64,000 bases of DNA from Pseudomonadota bacterium (lineage in GTDB: Bacteria; Myxococcota_A; UBA796; CAJQPC01): contig JAAESX010000309.1 of the NCBI GenBank assembly GCA_024228935.1, positions 148,247 through 212,246 of the forward strand. Reading direction: 5' to 3'. The notes below the pieces were generated by a model. It did no database searches and was not told where the DNA came from. It worked only from the letters and a program-made list of their open reading frames with translations. How positions within the stretch are numbered: the stretch's first letter is position 1; every line of letters starts with the position of its first letter. Made by a program: the position numbers and the translations under genes. Of the stretch, positions 1-9,051 are shown one piece after another.

Positions 1-1
1 G

Positions 2-538
2 GTCGGCATGTTGTTCGTCGCCCTCGGGACGGGGTTGATGTTCGCCAAGGCGTCGCGGCCCCAGTCGGCCGTGATGTTCAGCGAGAAGGTCGTGGTCGGC
101 GAGTTCCACGGCAAGCACACCCTCTTCATGCGGATGGCGAACGCCCGTGGGAACGAGGTCGTCGAGGCGCGCGTGAACGTCAACGCGCTCACCAGCGAGG
201 TCAGCCCCGAGGGCAAGCACATGCGGCGGACTCGGACGCTGAAGCTCGTCCGCGACAGCACGCCCATGTTCGTCCTGTCGTTCGTGGTCATGCACGTCAT
301 CGACGAGGAGAGCCCGCTCTGGGGCATCGATCTGACGAGCGAGGAGGACGGCCTGCTGTCGCTCATCGTGACGCTGGTCGGACACGACGCGACCTATGGC
401 ACGCAGACGCACGCCCGCGCGCTCTACCGTCCGGCTCAGATCCGCGAGGGCGAGCACTTCGTCGACGTCATCAGCCAGCTCGACGACGGCCGGATGATGA
501 TCGACCTGACGAAGTTCCACGACACCGAGAAGAGCTAG
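2..538 (+). CDS. Inward-rectifier K+ channel (KirBac-type), C-terminal part, cut by window start
   Basis: The frame is open from base 2, so the 5' end lies outside the window. The visible 178 residues start in the last part of the inner pore helix (hydrophobic GMLFVALGTGLMFAK) and run into the cytoplasmic immunoglobulin-like domain of the Kir family. Recognisable blocks are FRMANARGNEVVEARV, LKLVRDSTPMF, SFVVMHVIDEESPL and the C-terminal FVDVI...LTKFHDT. The family forms tetrameric potassium channels in the inner membrane. The pore loop and selectivity filter are outside the window, so ion selectivity cannot be checked. The gene ends with TAG and is convergent with the TPR gene 10 bases away. 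Confidence 0.85.
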   Translation, partial: VGMLFVALGTGLMFAKASRPQSAVMFSEKVVVGEFHGKHTLFMRMANARGNEVVEARVNVNALTSEVSPEGKHMRRTRTLKLVRDSTPMFVLSFVVMHVIDEESPLWGIDLTSEEDGLLSLIVTLVGHDATYGTQTHARALYRPAQIREGEHFVDVISQLDDGRMMIDLTKFHDTEKS

Positions 539-548
539 GCGGCGCCGG

Positions 549-1742
549 TCACTCGAGGGCCGCCCGCCTGGCCTTGTAGACCTCGTACTCGGGCAGGTCG
601 CCGGTCATCATCGTGCGCTGCATCAAGCCGTCCAGGACGGTGGTGTCTGTCGGGTTCAGCTCGTGGGCCTTCTCGAAGTGAGGGCGGGCCGCGGTGAGCG
701 CAGCCGCCATGGCCTCGGAGTGCAGCGCATGGGCCGCCTCGTCCATCGTGTCGTTGGCGGCCATGGCCGCGGCTGCTGCCTGGTTGTCGTACAGCGCGCC
801 CAGGTTGAAGTGGGCGTGGAACGCGGAGTCGGGGAACGCGGCGGCCTTCTCGTACGCCGTCACCGCCTTCTGCACATCGTGGCTCTCCAGGAGCTGCGCA
901 TACGCCAGCCACAGGGTGCCGTTGTCCGGATCGTCCTCGACGGCCTTCTCGAACTCGACGAGCGCCTGGGTGGCCAGGTCGGGGCTGTTCAGCAGGATGT
1001 CCAGACGGAACGCGCCCAGGTCGGCCTTGGCCGAGGCGTAGAGATCGCTGTGCTGGCTGTTCAGCTCGTGGCTGTGCAGGCTCCCGTACTCCCTGCTGGC
1101 GAGCTTCAGGCCACGGTCGATCTACTCGAGCGCGCCCGCCATGTCGCCGTCCTCTTAGCGCTTCAGGAGCGCCGATCGATAGGCGACGTAGGCCAGCAGG
1201 ATGTCGGGGCTCGCCGGTGGCGACGCCTCGGCCAGCTCCAGGCAGCGGGTGTAGTCCGCCTGGGCGCCCACCTTGTCTCCTTGCAGATCCCGGACCTGTC
1301 CGCGCAGGTCGTAGCCGGTGTGCTGTTCGGGAATGAGAGCGATGGCGTGGGTCAAGAGCCGCTCGGCCTCGGTCAGGACCCCTGGGTCCGGCGTCCCGGC
1401 GTTGGACGCCTCGGACAGGGCGATGAGCCCGGTCTGCAGCAGCAGCTGGGGCACCACCGTGGCCTGCATCTGCTTCGCCCAGGCGCCATCGATGTCGGCA
1501 TCGAGCGCGTTGGCATACGCCATCGCCGCCTCGACGGGCCGGTCGGTGGCCATGAAGGCCTGGCCGAGGTTGTACCAGGCCTTGGGGACGTTCTTCGGCT
1601 TGAGCGTCGAAGGGTCCTCGAGCCCCTGTTGGAGCTCGAGGAAGGCCTTCGCGTAGTCGCCCTGGTTGAGGGCGACCACGCCCGTGGTGACGTCGGCGTC
1701 GGTACCGGCCATCGCGAGAGTCGCAAGGAGGAGAAAACTCAT
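549..1742 (-). pseudogene. TPR-repeat exported protein interrupted by two in-frame stops
   Basis: One continuous reading frame encodes a secretion signal (MSFLLLATLAMA) followed by tetratricopeptide-like repeats, for example KAWYNLGQAFMATDRPVEAA, LWLAYAQLLES and HAHFNLGALYDNQ. It is interrupted by TAA at 1155-1157 and TAG at 1122-1124, both in the same frame, 33 bases apart. Repeat character continues on both sides, so these are not two independent genes. The second half has only a GTG at 873-875 as a possible restart. The signal peptide is very short and has no basic residue. Likely a periplasmic protein-interaction scaffold. Recent gene decay, a sequence error, or readthrough are all possible; neighbouring genes use TAG and TAA as ordinary stops, which argues against codon reassignment. 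Confidence 0.7.
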
Positions 1743-1751
1743 CCTCGGAGT

Positions 1752-2315
1752 CTACGCGGCCAGGTACCCCCGCCACTCGTCCGGAATCTCGACCCGCGAG
1801 AAGAGCATCGAGACGCCTTCCCACGGCGTCGGCCGACGCGGCCGCGACCGCAGGACCAGACCCGCCGCCTTCGGCGACTTGTCGGCCTTCCGCTGGTTGC
1901 ACGGACGGCAGGCGGTCACGATGTTCTCCCACGAGGTCACCGGCATCGACCGACCGTTTCGCGTGACCCGACCACGGGTGGCCTTCGAGCGCGGGACGAC
2001 GTGGTCGAGGGTGAGCTCGCCCGGCAGCGGACGACCCGAGGTCCCCCGCGGCGCGGTGCCGCAGTACTGGCAGGTCCAGTGGTCCCGCGCGAGCACGTTC
2101 TGACGGTTGAACCGGACCTTTCCGCGGTGGCGAGCGAACGAGGTCAGTGTCACCACCGCCGGCCACGGCAGCGTGGTCGAGGGCGAACGGATCTGACGAC
2201 CTTCGTAGTGCTCGACCAGACGAGCCTTGTCGTCCAGCAGCAAGGTCACGGCGCGGCGCCAGTCCAGCACCCTGACCGGTGAGTAGTCGGCGTTCAGCAG
2301 CAAAACGTCTTGCAT
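1752..2315 (-). CDS. HNH endonuclease family protein
   Basis: 187 residues. An N-terminal block (MQDVLLLNADYSPVRVLDWR) precedes a zinc-ribbon-like CQYCG, the HNH core LTLDHVVPRSK, an Asn region SWENIVTACRPCNQRK, and a C-terminal tail ending EWRGYLAA. This layout matches the widespread bacterial HNH proteins that begin with LLLNADYxP, whose physiological role is mostly unknown; nuclease activity is inferred from the conserved H-N-H residues. The start at ATG 2315 is supported by GGGAGGA about 9 bases upstream; an open frame continues upstream but has no family similarity. It is divergent from the histidine kinase at 2509. Confidence 0.85.
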   Translation of the reverse strand: MQDVLLLNADYSPVRVLDWRRAVTLLLDDKARLVEHYEGRQIRSPSTTLPWPAVVTLTSFARHRGKVRFNRQNVLARDHWTCQYCGTAPRGTSGRPLPGELTLDHVVPRSKATRGRVTRNGRSMPVTSWENIVTACRPCNQRKADKSPKAAGLVLRSRPRRPTPWEGVSMLFSRVEIPDEWRGYLAA

Positions 2316-2508
2316 GGCGTTGTTCCTCCCGTCCGGAAAGGGGTTCGGGGTCACTGTAGACGCGCGAAAACCGGGGGAAAGGGCCGACTCGCAACGATCT
2401 TGATCTGGGGGCTTCGTTAGGGTAGGCAAAAACTCTCATACAGAACATGAAGGGTTCACTTGACGTGTCACCACCGCTACAGTGACCTCTTCCCCCTGAG
2501 ATGTCCGC

Positions 2509-3798
2509 TTGGCCCTTCGCTCCGTCCTGCTCCTGCTGTCCGATCCGGAGCTGCGTGCCATCGCCGGAGCCGTGCTGCGTGATGCCGGCTTCGAGGTGGT
2601 CGAGGCCGCGGATGCCATGGCCTTTGCGCGGGCCTTCTCGGCGGGCTCGTTCGATGCCTGCGTGACCGCCTGGGACATCGGTTGGACCCGCGCGACCGAG
2701 GTCGCCGCGACGGTGAAGGGGGCTCGGCTCGTCCTGGTCGGGTCCGCGCCGCCCGACGAGGCCGCCGCCGCCGGCTTCGGTGCGGTCGTGTCGACGACAC
2801 AGCTCTCGCGCCTGCCCTCCACCATCCGGGCCGTGAAGCCCAGCCGAGGACTGGCGCCCCTGCTCGACGACGCCGAGCTTCCGTGGTTCGTCCTGGACGA
2901 CGGCCTGGTGGTCGAAGCCAGCCCGTCGATGCGTCGCCTCATCAAGGGCCCCATCGAGGGACGCTCCCTTCTGCATGAGCTCGAGGTCCCCGAGGGCTCG
3001 GGCCGGTCGCGCGTCCGTCTTGGCGAGTCGTGGTTCGATCTGGTGGTCCGAGAGCACGAGGGCGGTTCGAGCGCCCTGTTGCTCGACGTCACCGAGGCCG
3101 AGCGGCTCGCCCAGGACCTGGTCGAGGCCCGCTACGACACCGTGGACCCAGGCCTGGCCAAGGAGAACGAGTCGCTTCGCCGGTACGCGCACACGGTCGC
3201 TCACGACCTGAAGTCCCCGGTCCGCACGCTCCTCCTGAGGCTCCAGCAGCTGCAGGAGCGGCTCGACGATCCGCGGGCCGACACCGCCATCGACGAGCTC
3301 ACGGCCCAGGCCGAGCGGCTGCGGCGCATGATCCTCGACCTCCTGCCGTCCGAGGCGACCGAGGGCGTCCTGACCGACAGCGAGGCGGTCTTCGACGAGG
3401 CGCTCGACAACCTCGACGCGTTGATCGACGAGAACGAGGCGCAGATCGAGCGCGGGCGCCTGCCCGCCGTGCCGATCCCGCGCACCGAGCTGCTCCAGGT
3501 CCTCCAGAACCTGGTCGGCAACGCCGTGCGTCACTCGGGCAAGGGAGCCCGGGTGAACGTGACGGCCACCCTCCGCGACGGGAACCACGTGTTCTCCGTC
3601 GAGGACAACGGCCCCGGGATCCCGCTGGAGGACTCCGAGCGCATCTTCAGCGCCTACTCCCAGTCCGAGGCCTCCAACGGAGGCAGCGGCCTGGGACTGG
3701 CGATCTGCAAGCGCCTGGTCGAGGAGAGGGGGGGATGGATCTGGGTGGACTCGAGCGGACAGGGCTCGACCTTCCAGTTCGGGCTTCCGGCTCGCTGA
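2509..3798 (+). CDS. Sensor histidine kinase with N-terminal receiver-like domain
   Basis: 429 residues. Residues 1-110 look like a degenerate receiver fold (VLLLLSDPEL, then FDACVTAWDIG), and the usual phospho-acceptor loop is not clearly kept. Residues 120-200 are PAS-like. Residues 220-290 are HisKA with the phospho-accepting His232 in VAHDLKSP. The ATPase follows, with N-box NLVGNAVRHS, DNGPGIP and GGSGLGLAI. No membrane segment is present, so it is cytosolic. It lies 32 bases upstream of a REC-PAS-GGDEF-EAL protein, whose receiver is the obvious partner. The start is uncertain: the only in-frame start after an upstream stop is TTG 2509, with no clear Shine-Dalgarno. ATG 2501 is in another frame, so a one-base error at the 5' end is possible. 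Confidence 0.85.
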   Translation: MALRSVLLLLSDPELRAIAGAVLRDAGFEVVEAADAMAFARAFSAGSFDACVTAWDIGWTRATEVAATVKGARLVLVGSAPPDEAAAAGFGAVVSTTQLSRLPSTIRAVKPSRGLAPLLDDAELPWFVLDDGLVVEASPSMRRLIKGPIEGRSLLHELEVPEGSGRSRVRLGESWFDLVVREHEGGSSALLLDVTEAERLAQDLVEARYDTVDPGLAKENESLRRYAHTVAHDLKSPVRTLLLRLQQLQERLDDPRADTAIDELTAQAERLRRMILDLLPSEATEGVLTDSEAVFDEALDNLDALIDENEAQIERGRLPAVPIPRTELLQVLQNLVGNAVRHSGKGARVNVTATLRDGNHVFSVEDNGPGIPLEDSERIFSAYSQSEASNGGSGLGLAICKRLVEERGGWIWVDSSGQGSTFQFGLPAR

Positions 3799-3830
3799 AC
3801 GCTGCCTGTCAACGCTGAAGAGAGGAATCC

Positions 3831-5927
3831 ATGAAGGACACCATCTACGTGCTCGTGCTCGAAGATCAGGACGCCGAGGCCGAGCGGCTCATGCGTTGGC
3901 TGGAAGAGGACCCGCGCGGTGAGCTCGTCCCGTCACGGGTCACGACGCTCGCCGACGTGAAGCTCCGGCTCGAGGACGGGCAGGTCGACGTGCTGTTGCT
4001 CGACTTGCACGTGCCGGACAGCCAGGGCCTCATCACCTTCACCGATGCCTACGCGGCGGCGAAGGGTGTGCCCATCCTCGTCCAGAGCGGGCTCGAGGAC
4101 GAGAGCGCGGCCCTGGAGGCCGTCGCCGGCGGCGCCCAGGACTACCTCATCAAGCGGAACCTGGACGGTGAGCTGGTGCGACGAGCCGTCCGGTACGCGC
4201 TCGAGCGCGCGCGCCTCGTGACCCAGCTCGCCGAGTGGGAGGACCGGTACGCCCGGGCGCTCGAAGGGGCTCGGGACGGCATCTGGGACTGGCACATCGA
4301 GCGGGACGAGCTGGTCGTCAGCTCGCGCTGGCGGGCGATGCTCGGCCTGCGCGAGGACCAGAAGGTCGCCGACTCGCAGGACTGGTTCGTTCGCGTCCAC
4401 CCGGACGACCTGCAGCCGCTGTTGACCGCAATCCAGGAGCACATGTCGGGGCTCTCGCCGCACCTGGAGCACGAGCATCGGATGCGCACCGAGTCCGGTC
4501 GCTGGCGCTGGATGCTGGCCCGAGGTCGTGCCGTCCAGCGCGAAGGCGAGACCTGGATGGCCGGCTCGCTCTCCGACATCACGCGTCGTCGCGAGGCCGC
4601 CGCCCGTCTCATGCACGAGGCGCTGCACGACGAGCTCACGGGGCTGCCGAACCGGACCCTCCTCCTCGACCGGCTCTCCCAGGCGCTCCGGCGTCGTCGC
4701 CGGGACGAGCAGCATCGCTTCGCCGTCCTGTTCCTCGACCTCGACCGCTTCAAGGTGATCAACGACAGCCTGGGCCACCTGGTCGGTGACCAGCTGCTCA
4801 TCGCCGTCGCCCGACGACTGCGTCAGTGCCTGCGTCCCAGCGACACCGTCGCGCGACTCGGAGGCGACGAGTTCGCGCTCCTGCTCGAGGACCTGGACCC
4901 CGGGCGTGACGCCGAGACGGTGGCCGACCGCATCCACTCGGCGCTCGGCGTGCCGGTGGTCGTCGGAGGCCACGAGGTCTTCACCTCGGTCAGCATCGGC
5001 ATCTGCCACGGCGACGAGACGTACCTTCGGCCCGAGGACCTGCTCCGCGACGCGGACACCGCCATGTACAAGGCCAAGAAGCTCGGCAAGGCCCGCTACG
5101 AGATCTTCGACGAGGAGCTCCACGGCTGGGCCCTCGCCCGGCTGGAGCTCGAGACCGGACTCCGCCGGGCGCTGGACCGCGGCGAGTTCGTCGTGCACTA
5201 CCAGCCCATCGTGCGGCTCGACGGTCGGGAGATCGAGGGCTTCGAGGCGCTCGTCCGCTGGCGTCGACCCGGCGTGGATGCACTCGTGATGCCCGGCCAG
5301 TTCATCGCCGAGGCCGAGGAGACCGGCCTCATCTCCTCGCTCGGTTCGCAGGTGATGCGCGCGGCCTGCCACTTCGGTGCGTCGCTCAACGGCACCGTGC
5401 GGCGCCCGCTCAGCATGTCGGTCAACGTCTCGAGCCGTCAGCTTCGCCAGCCCGACTTCGTGGACCAGGTCGAGACCATCCTGGTGACGACCGGCATGGA
5501 CCCGAAGAACCTGGTCATCGAGCTCACCGAGACCGCGCTGATCGAGAACGCCGACACCGCGGTGGCGATGCTCGACCGTATCCGCGAGTTCGGCGTGCGC
5601 GTCCATCTGGACGACTTCGGCAACGGGTACAGCTCGCTGTCCTACCTGCAGCGCTTCCCCATCGACCGCCTGAAGATCGACAAGAGCTTCGTCGCGGGGC
5701 TGGCGTCGTCGCGTGAAGACCAGGCCATCGTGCGGGCCATCCTGAGCCTGGCCGACAGCCTCGGCAAGGGCGTGGTCGCCGAGGGCATCGAGACCCAGGA
5801 TCAGCTCGAACGACTGCAGGGCATGCAGTGCGCCTTCGGTCAGGGCTACCTGTTCTCGCGCGCGCTGTCGGAGACGGACGCGCACGCGCTGGCGGTGGGT
5901 CGGATGATGGCGGCAGCGGAGGCCTGA
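3831..5927 (+). CDS. Response regulator with PAS, GGDEF and EAL domains (cyclic-di-GMP turnover)
   Basis: 698 residues. The receiver is residues 1-125 (acidic EDQD near the start, phospho-acceptor in LLLDLHVPDS, Lys in DYLIKR). A PAS/PAC segment spans about 135-255 (WDWHIERDELVVS...WFVRVHPDD). GGDEF spans about 265-425 with an intact GGDEF signature near residue 345. EAL spans about 435-690 with intact EALVRW and DDFGNGYSSLSYL. Both catalytic signatures are kept, so it could make or degrade cyclic-di-GMP. The receiver suggests control by the histidine kinase immediately upstream. The start ATG has a good GAGAGGAA ribosome site. Ends within a hairpin shared with the convergent MopE-type gene. 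Confidence 0.93.
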   Translation: MKDTIYVLVLEDQDAEAERLMRWLEEDPRGELVPSRVTTLADVKLRLEDGQVDVLLLDLHVPDSQGLITFTDAYAAAKGVPILVQSGLEDESAALEAVAGGAQDYLIKRNLDGELVRRAVRYALERARLVTQLAEWEDRYARALEGARDGIWDWHIERDELVVSSRWRAMLGLREDQKVADSQDWFVRVHPDDLQPLLTAIQEHMSGLSPHLEHEHRMRTESGRWRWMLARGRAVQREGETWMAGSLSDITRRREAAARLMHEALHDELTGLPNRTLLLDRLSQALRRRRRDEQHRFAVLFLDLDRFKVINDSLGHLVGDQLLIAVARRLRQCLRPSDTVARLGGDEFALLLEDLDPGRDAETVADRIHSALGVPVVVGGHEVFTSVSIGICHGDETYLRPEDLLRDADTAMYKAKKLGKARYEIFDEELHGWALARLELETGLRRALDRGEFVVHYQPIVRLDGREIEGFEALVRWRRPGVDALVMPGQFIAEAEETGLISSLGSQVMRAACHFGASLNGTVRRPLSMSVNVSSRQLRQPDFVDQVETILVTTGMDPKNLVIELTETALIENADTAVAMLDRIREFGVRVHLDDFGNGYSSLSYLQRFPIDRLKIDKSFVAGLASSREDQAIVRAILSLADSLGKGVVAEGIETQDQLERLQGMQCAFGQGYLFSRALSETDAHALAVGRMMAAAEA

Positions 5928-5948
5928 GCGGCCCGTAGCCGGGCTCAG
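5924..5948. terminator. Candidate bidirectional terminator hairpin between convergent genes
   Basis: CTGAGC (5924-5929) and GCTCAG (5943-5948) form a perfect 6-bp stem, extended by GGC/GCC inside. The two arms contain the stop codons of both flanking genes. There is no T-run, so Rho-independent function is only plausible. Confidence 0.4.
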
Positions 5949-6988
5949 CGCGTGCCGACGATGTCCCAGCGCGTCGTCGAGCAGTCCAGGCAGCCCAGGC
6001 CGCCGTTGCTCTTGAACTTGGCGGTGAAGGTGCCCGTGAACTGGTTCGCGTTGTCGAACTGGCCCTCGAAGATGTACCGCTCGTCGCAGTCGCCCAGGAC
6101 CGCGCGCTCGGTCTCGAAGCTCTGGTCCGCTTCGATGGTGCCCGTCGTCGTGCCGGGCTGGCCCTTGGTGCCGCCGCCGTAGATGGCCAGGTTCGGCTCG
6201 GCGTGCGTGAGAGTCACGGTAGCGAACGAGAGCTCGACGCTGCCCCAGGCGCAGCTCATCGTGATGCTGTCGTCCAGGAACCAGGTGTCGCTGTAGTCCA
6301 GCTCGCAGTCCTCATCGACGCTGCCGTCGCAGTCGTTGTCGATGCCGTCGTCGCAGACCTCTTCGTACCCGGGGAACGCGGTGGCCTCGTCGTCGTTGCA
6401 GTCGCCGTCGCAGGTGGACCAGGTGTCGCCGTCGGAGTCCTGCTCGTCCGGGGTCGCCGTCGAGCAGTCGTCGTCGACGTCGTTGCAGGTCTCTTCGTCC
6501 GCGCCCGGGTTCACGTTGTAGTCCAGGTCGTCGCAGTCGTTGTCGCAGACGGTGTACCCGTCCTCGTCGACGTCCGGCGCGTCCAGGGTCTCGTCGTTGC
6601 AGTCGTCGTCGATGCCGTTGCACTCTTCTTCGCCGGCCGCGGGGTAGACGTCCGGGTTCAGGTCGTCGCAGTCGTCGTCGCAGGCGCTGAACCCGTCTTC
6701 GTCCAGGTCCTCGGCGTCGAGGGTGGTGTCGTCGCAGTCGTCATCCCAGCCGTTGCACTCCAGTTCGGTCATCGACGGGTTCACGTCGGCGTTGCCGTCG
6801 TCGCAGTCGAGCCCCTCGCCGTACGTGAGGACGCAGTCGGGGTTGTTGCCGTCCATGTAGCCGTCGCCGTCCTTGTCGAACGGCTCGTCGACGTAGTCCT
6901 CGGACGGCTGCTTGCTGCCGTCGCAGATGGCGTTCTGGGTGACGCCGATGTCCTGACCACAGGCGAGCAGTGCGACGGCGAGCGTCAT
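5945..6988 (-). CDS. MopE-type metal-binding-motif lipoprotein
   Basis: 347 residues. The signal is tiny (MTLAVALLAC), with the lipobox cysteine at position 10 and no basic residue; GAGGAG upstream supports this start. Residues 30-240 are five to six tandem units of the kind DxDGDGY...DCDDxNxxVxPxxxExCNxxDDDC, each with a calcium-type DxDxDG acidic loop and paired cysteines, as in MopE-like proteins of Myxococcota. The remaining C-terminal 110 residues are a beta-rich domain with a CLDC motif and no family I recognise. Probably an outer-membrane-anchored, calcium-stabilised surface protein. The repeats make the DNA at 6300-6900 internally repetitive. Confidence 0.85.
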   Translation of the reverse strand: MTLAVALLACGQDIGVTQNAICDGSKQPSEDYVDEPFDKDGDGYMDGNNPDCVLTYGEGLDCDDGNADVNPSMTELECNGWDDDCDDTTLDAEDLDEDGFSACDDDCDDLNPDVYPAAGEEECNGIDDDCNDETLDAPDVDEDGYTVCDNDCDDLDYNVNPGADEETCNDVDDDCSTATPDEQDSDGDTWSTCDGDCNDDEATAFPGYEEVCDDGIDNDCDGSVDEDCELDYSDTWFLDDSITMSCAWGSVELSFATVTLTHAEPNLAIYGGGTKGQPGTTTGTIEADQSFETERAVLGDCDERYIFEGQFDNANQFTGTFTAKFKSNGGLGCLDCSTTRWDIVGTR

Positions 6989-7024
6989 GGGCGGAGTCTC
7001 CTCAGGGCACCGGAAGTATAGGCG

Positions 7025-8446
7025 TCAACCGCCGGCTTCCGCTGACAGTCGCCTCGCACCCTCGAGGGCGAGCGCGGCGATGGTGACCTGGGGATTCACG
7101 CCCAGCGCCTCGGGGATGGCCGAGCCGTCCAGCACCCAGAGTCCGTCCTGTCCCTTCACGCGGCCGACCCCATCGCAGACGTCGCCACGGGTCGCGCCGC
7201 CGAACGGGTGGGCCGTGTAGAGGTACTGCTTGCCCGCGCCGATGGGCAGCCGGCCGGGGGCCGAGGTGGTCCAGCGGGTCTCCCGGTGCGCGAGCAGGAC
7301 CCGCTCGGCGCCAGCGGCCATGAACAGCTCGAAGGCCCGCTCGTAGAAGTCGGCCAGCCGCTCGGCGTCGTGTTCGACGAGCGGGTAGTCGATCGAGGGC
7401 CGGTCGTTCTTCAGCGTGATGGACCCGCGGCTCGTGCTGCGGACCAGCGACAGTGCGCCGGCCAGGTGGCGGTAGCGGCCGAGGATCTCCTCGTGCAGGG
7501 GGCCCTCGGCCTGGGGCTGGACCGAGAACGAGAGGGGCTGGACGCCGACGCCCTCGATCAGGAAGCCGGGCCCGGTGTGTCCGTAGACGTCGCTGTGCTC
7601 GAGGACGCCGTAGGACATCGGGATGCCGGCGTGCTGCTCGACCGGCTCGGCGAAGTCGCCCCAGGCCACGGTCTGCACGTGGAGCTGGACGTTCCGCCCG
7701 GCGTCGATGCCCGAACGCAGCAGAAGCGTGGGCGTCTGGACGACCCCGGCACAGACCACGACGTGCTCGGCCTCGAGCTCGACCCGGCCGGTCGGGGTGT
7801 CGGTGTGGAGGACCCAGGCGCCGCCTCGTCGCTCGAGGTGGTGGACGGCGTGCTCGGCCAGGAGCTGTCCGCCCAGCTGCTCGAACCGCGGGACGATGCT
7901 CACGTTCGTCGACCGCTTGGCGTCGTACGCGCAGCCCAGGTGTCGGAACCCGCACTGCAGGCAGCCCGCCGCGTTGTGGTGCAGCCGCTCGCCGGACCAG
8001 CCCAGCTTCGCGGCGCCGAGACCGACCAGGTAGTTCGCCCGGTTGATCATCTCCTTGGGGATGCGCTGGACGTTCAGGAGCGCTTCGACCTCGTCGGCCA
8101 GCAGCGAGAGTCCGGACAGGTCGACGTCGACGCCGTACGCGGCCCAGCGGTCGCGGATCTCCGGCGGCGGTCGGAAGCACAGCGCGTCGTTGATGACGGT
8201 GCTGCCCCCGACGGCCTTGCCCTGCAGCACGCCGATGGATCCGTCTTCGCTCGCCTGGGTCCCGGCGCCCGCGTAGAGCTTCGGGATCATCTCGGACTCG
8301 AGCTGGGTGAAGTCCTTGGCGGTCAGGTGCTTGCCCGCCTCGAGCAGCGCGACGCCATCGCCCCAGGCCTGGGCGAGCGCGTAGGCCGCGTGGGCTCCTC
8401 CGGCTCCCGAGCCGATGACCGCTGCCTTGATCCGGGGCGGCTTCAC
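7025..8446 (-). CDS. GMC-family FAD-dependent oxidoreductase
   Basis: 473 residues. The N-terminal Rossmann motif is VIGSGAGGAHAAYALA; the GMC signatures are GKAVGGSTVINDALCFRPP and VVCAGVVQTPTLLLRSG. A cysteine-rich stretch CLQCGFRHLGCAY and the C-terminal block GLWVLDGSAIPEALGVNPQVTIAALA are typical of GMC dehydrogenases. The substrate is unknown (alcohol, sugar or sterol type). The chosen start is GTG 8446, which overlaps the stop of the upstream gene as GTGA. The upstream gene is a Tat-exported gluconate-dehydrogenase-subunit-3-like protein, so the two probably form one periplasmic or membrane-associated complex, with the flavoprotein possibly exported along with its partner because it has no signal of its own. 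Confidence 0.88.
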   Translation of the reverse strand: MKPPRIKAAVIGSGAGGAHAAYALAQAWGDGVALLEAGKHLTAKDFTQLESEMIPKLYAGAGTQASEDGSIGVLQGKAVGGSTVINDALCFRPPPEIRDRWAAYGVDVDLSGLSLLADEVEALLNVQRIPKEMINRANYLVGLGAAKLGWSGERLHHNAAGCLQCGFRHLGCAYDAKRSTNVSIVPRFEQLGGQLLAEHAVHHLERRGGAWVLHTDTPTGRVELEAEHVVVCAGVVQTPTLLLRSGIDAGRNVQLHVQTVAWGDFAEPVEQHAGIPMSYGVLEHSDVYGHTGPGFLIEGVGVQPLSFSVQPQAEGPLHEEILGRYRHLAGALSLVRSTSRGSITLKNDRPSIDYPLVEHDAERLADFYERAFELFMAAGAERVLLAHRETRWTTSAPGRLPIGAGKQYLYTAHPFGGATRGDVCDGVGRVKGQDGLWVLDGSAIPEALGVNPQVTIAALALEGARRLSAEAGG

Positions 8447-9009
8447 GGCACCACCTCGTCCCACTCGAACGCCGCGAGCTGGCCGGGCGGACGCCCTTTG
8501 TGCTCGCCGCTGGGAACGCACGGTCCGCCGTAGCCCAGGCGGTCCCAGGTCACCCTGGCCTTACCGTAGCTCGACGTGGTCGCGGCGTGGATGAGGCCCC
8601 AGATGCTGAGCTGGAGCGGGTTCTCGCTCGTGCGCCAGGCCGCCAGGATGTCGAGCTGGGTCGCGCGGTCCTGGCCGCTGAAGCCGGTCAGCCCGAAGGT
8701 CCACTCCTCGAGCAGGTGCAGTCCGGTGGCGGCCAGGTCGCGCTGGTCGGCGGCCATGCCGTCCAGGAGCCCCTCGAAGTCGGTGACCGGGTCCCAGTCG
8801 CCCGCGGCGTAGTCGGCCTCGGCCTGGGGCCCCACCATCGCGCAGGCGGCGGCGACGACGATGGACGCCTGGCGCTCGCTCAGGAACCGGAGCGTGGGGA
8901 GGGGCAGCGGGGGCGTCTCGGCGCCGATCAGCCAGCGACCGCCGGCCTTCGTGACGGCCAGCAGCCCGGCCAGGGCCAGTCCGCCCTTGAGGAGGTCGCG
9001 TCGCTTCAT
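8443..9009 (-). CDS. Tat-exported gluconate 2-dehydrogenase subunit 3-like protein
   Basis: 188 residues. The N-terminus MKRRDLLKGGLALAGLLAV is a twin-arginine signal. The mature part begins with TLRFLSERQASIVVAAACAMV and is helical, as in subunit 3 (gamma) proteins that accompany GMC or molybdenum dehydrogenases. It overlaps the GMC gene by 4 bases (GTGA), which indicates coupled translation and a joint complex. The upstream VWA lipoprotein ends 42 bases before it and could be in the same transcript. Function as chaperone or export partner is inferred from the family. Confidence 0.75.
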   Translation of the reverse strand: MKRRDLLKGGLALAGLLAVTKAGGRWLIGAETPPLPLPTLRFLSERQASIVVAAACAMVGPQAEADYAAGDWDPVTDFEGLLDGMAADQRDLAATGLHLLEEWTFGLTGFSGQDRATQLDILAAWRTSENPLQLSIWGLIHAATTSSYGKARVTWDRLGYGGPCVPSGEHKGRPPGQLAAFEWDEVVP

Positions 9010-9051
9010 CCTCTCGGGCGTAACTCAGATTCGCTCGAACAGGATGTCGGG

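Noticed and set aside
1122..1157. Reassignment of TAA/TAG to sense codons
   Set aside because: Other genes in the window end normally with TAG or TAA (for example at 538, 41363, 49845, 56487) with no conserved sequence beyond.
535..3588. A 1017-codon open frame on the minus strand across the TPR, HNH and histidine-kinase genes
   Set aside because: It is antisense to well-supported genes and its sequence is low-complexity Arg/Gly/Ala/Pro, as expected from high-GC DNA read in the wrong frame.
6300..6900. Repeated GTCGTCGCAGTCGTC-like DNA, looking at first like a repeat array
   Set aside because: The repeats are the coding units of the MopE-type protein, with no spacers of fixed length and no cas genes.
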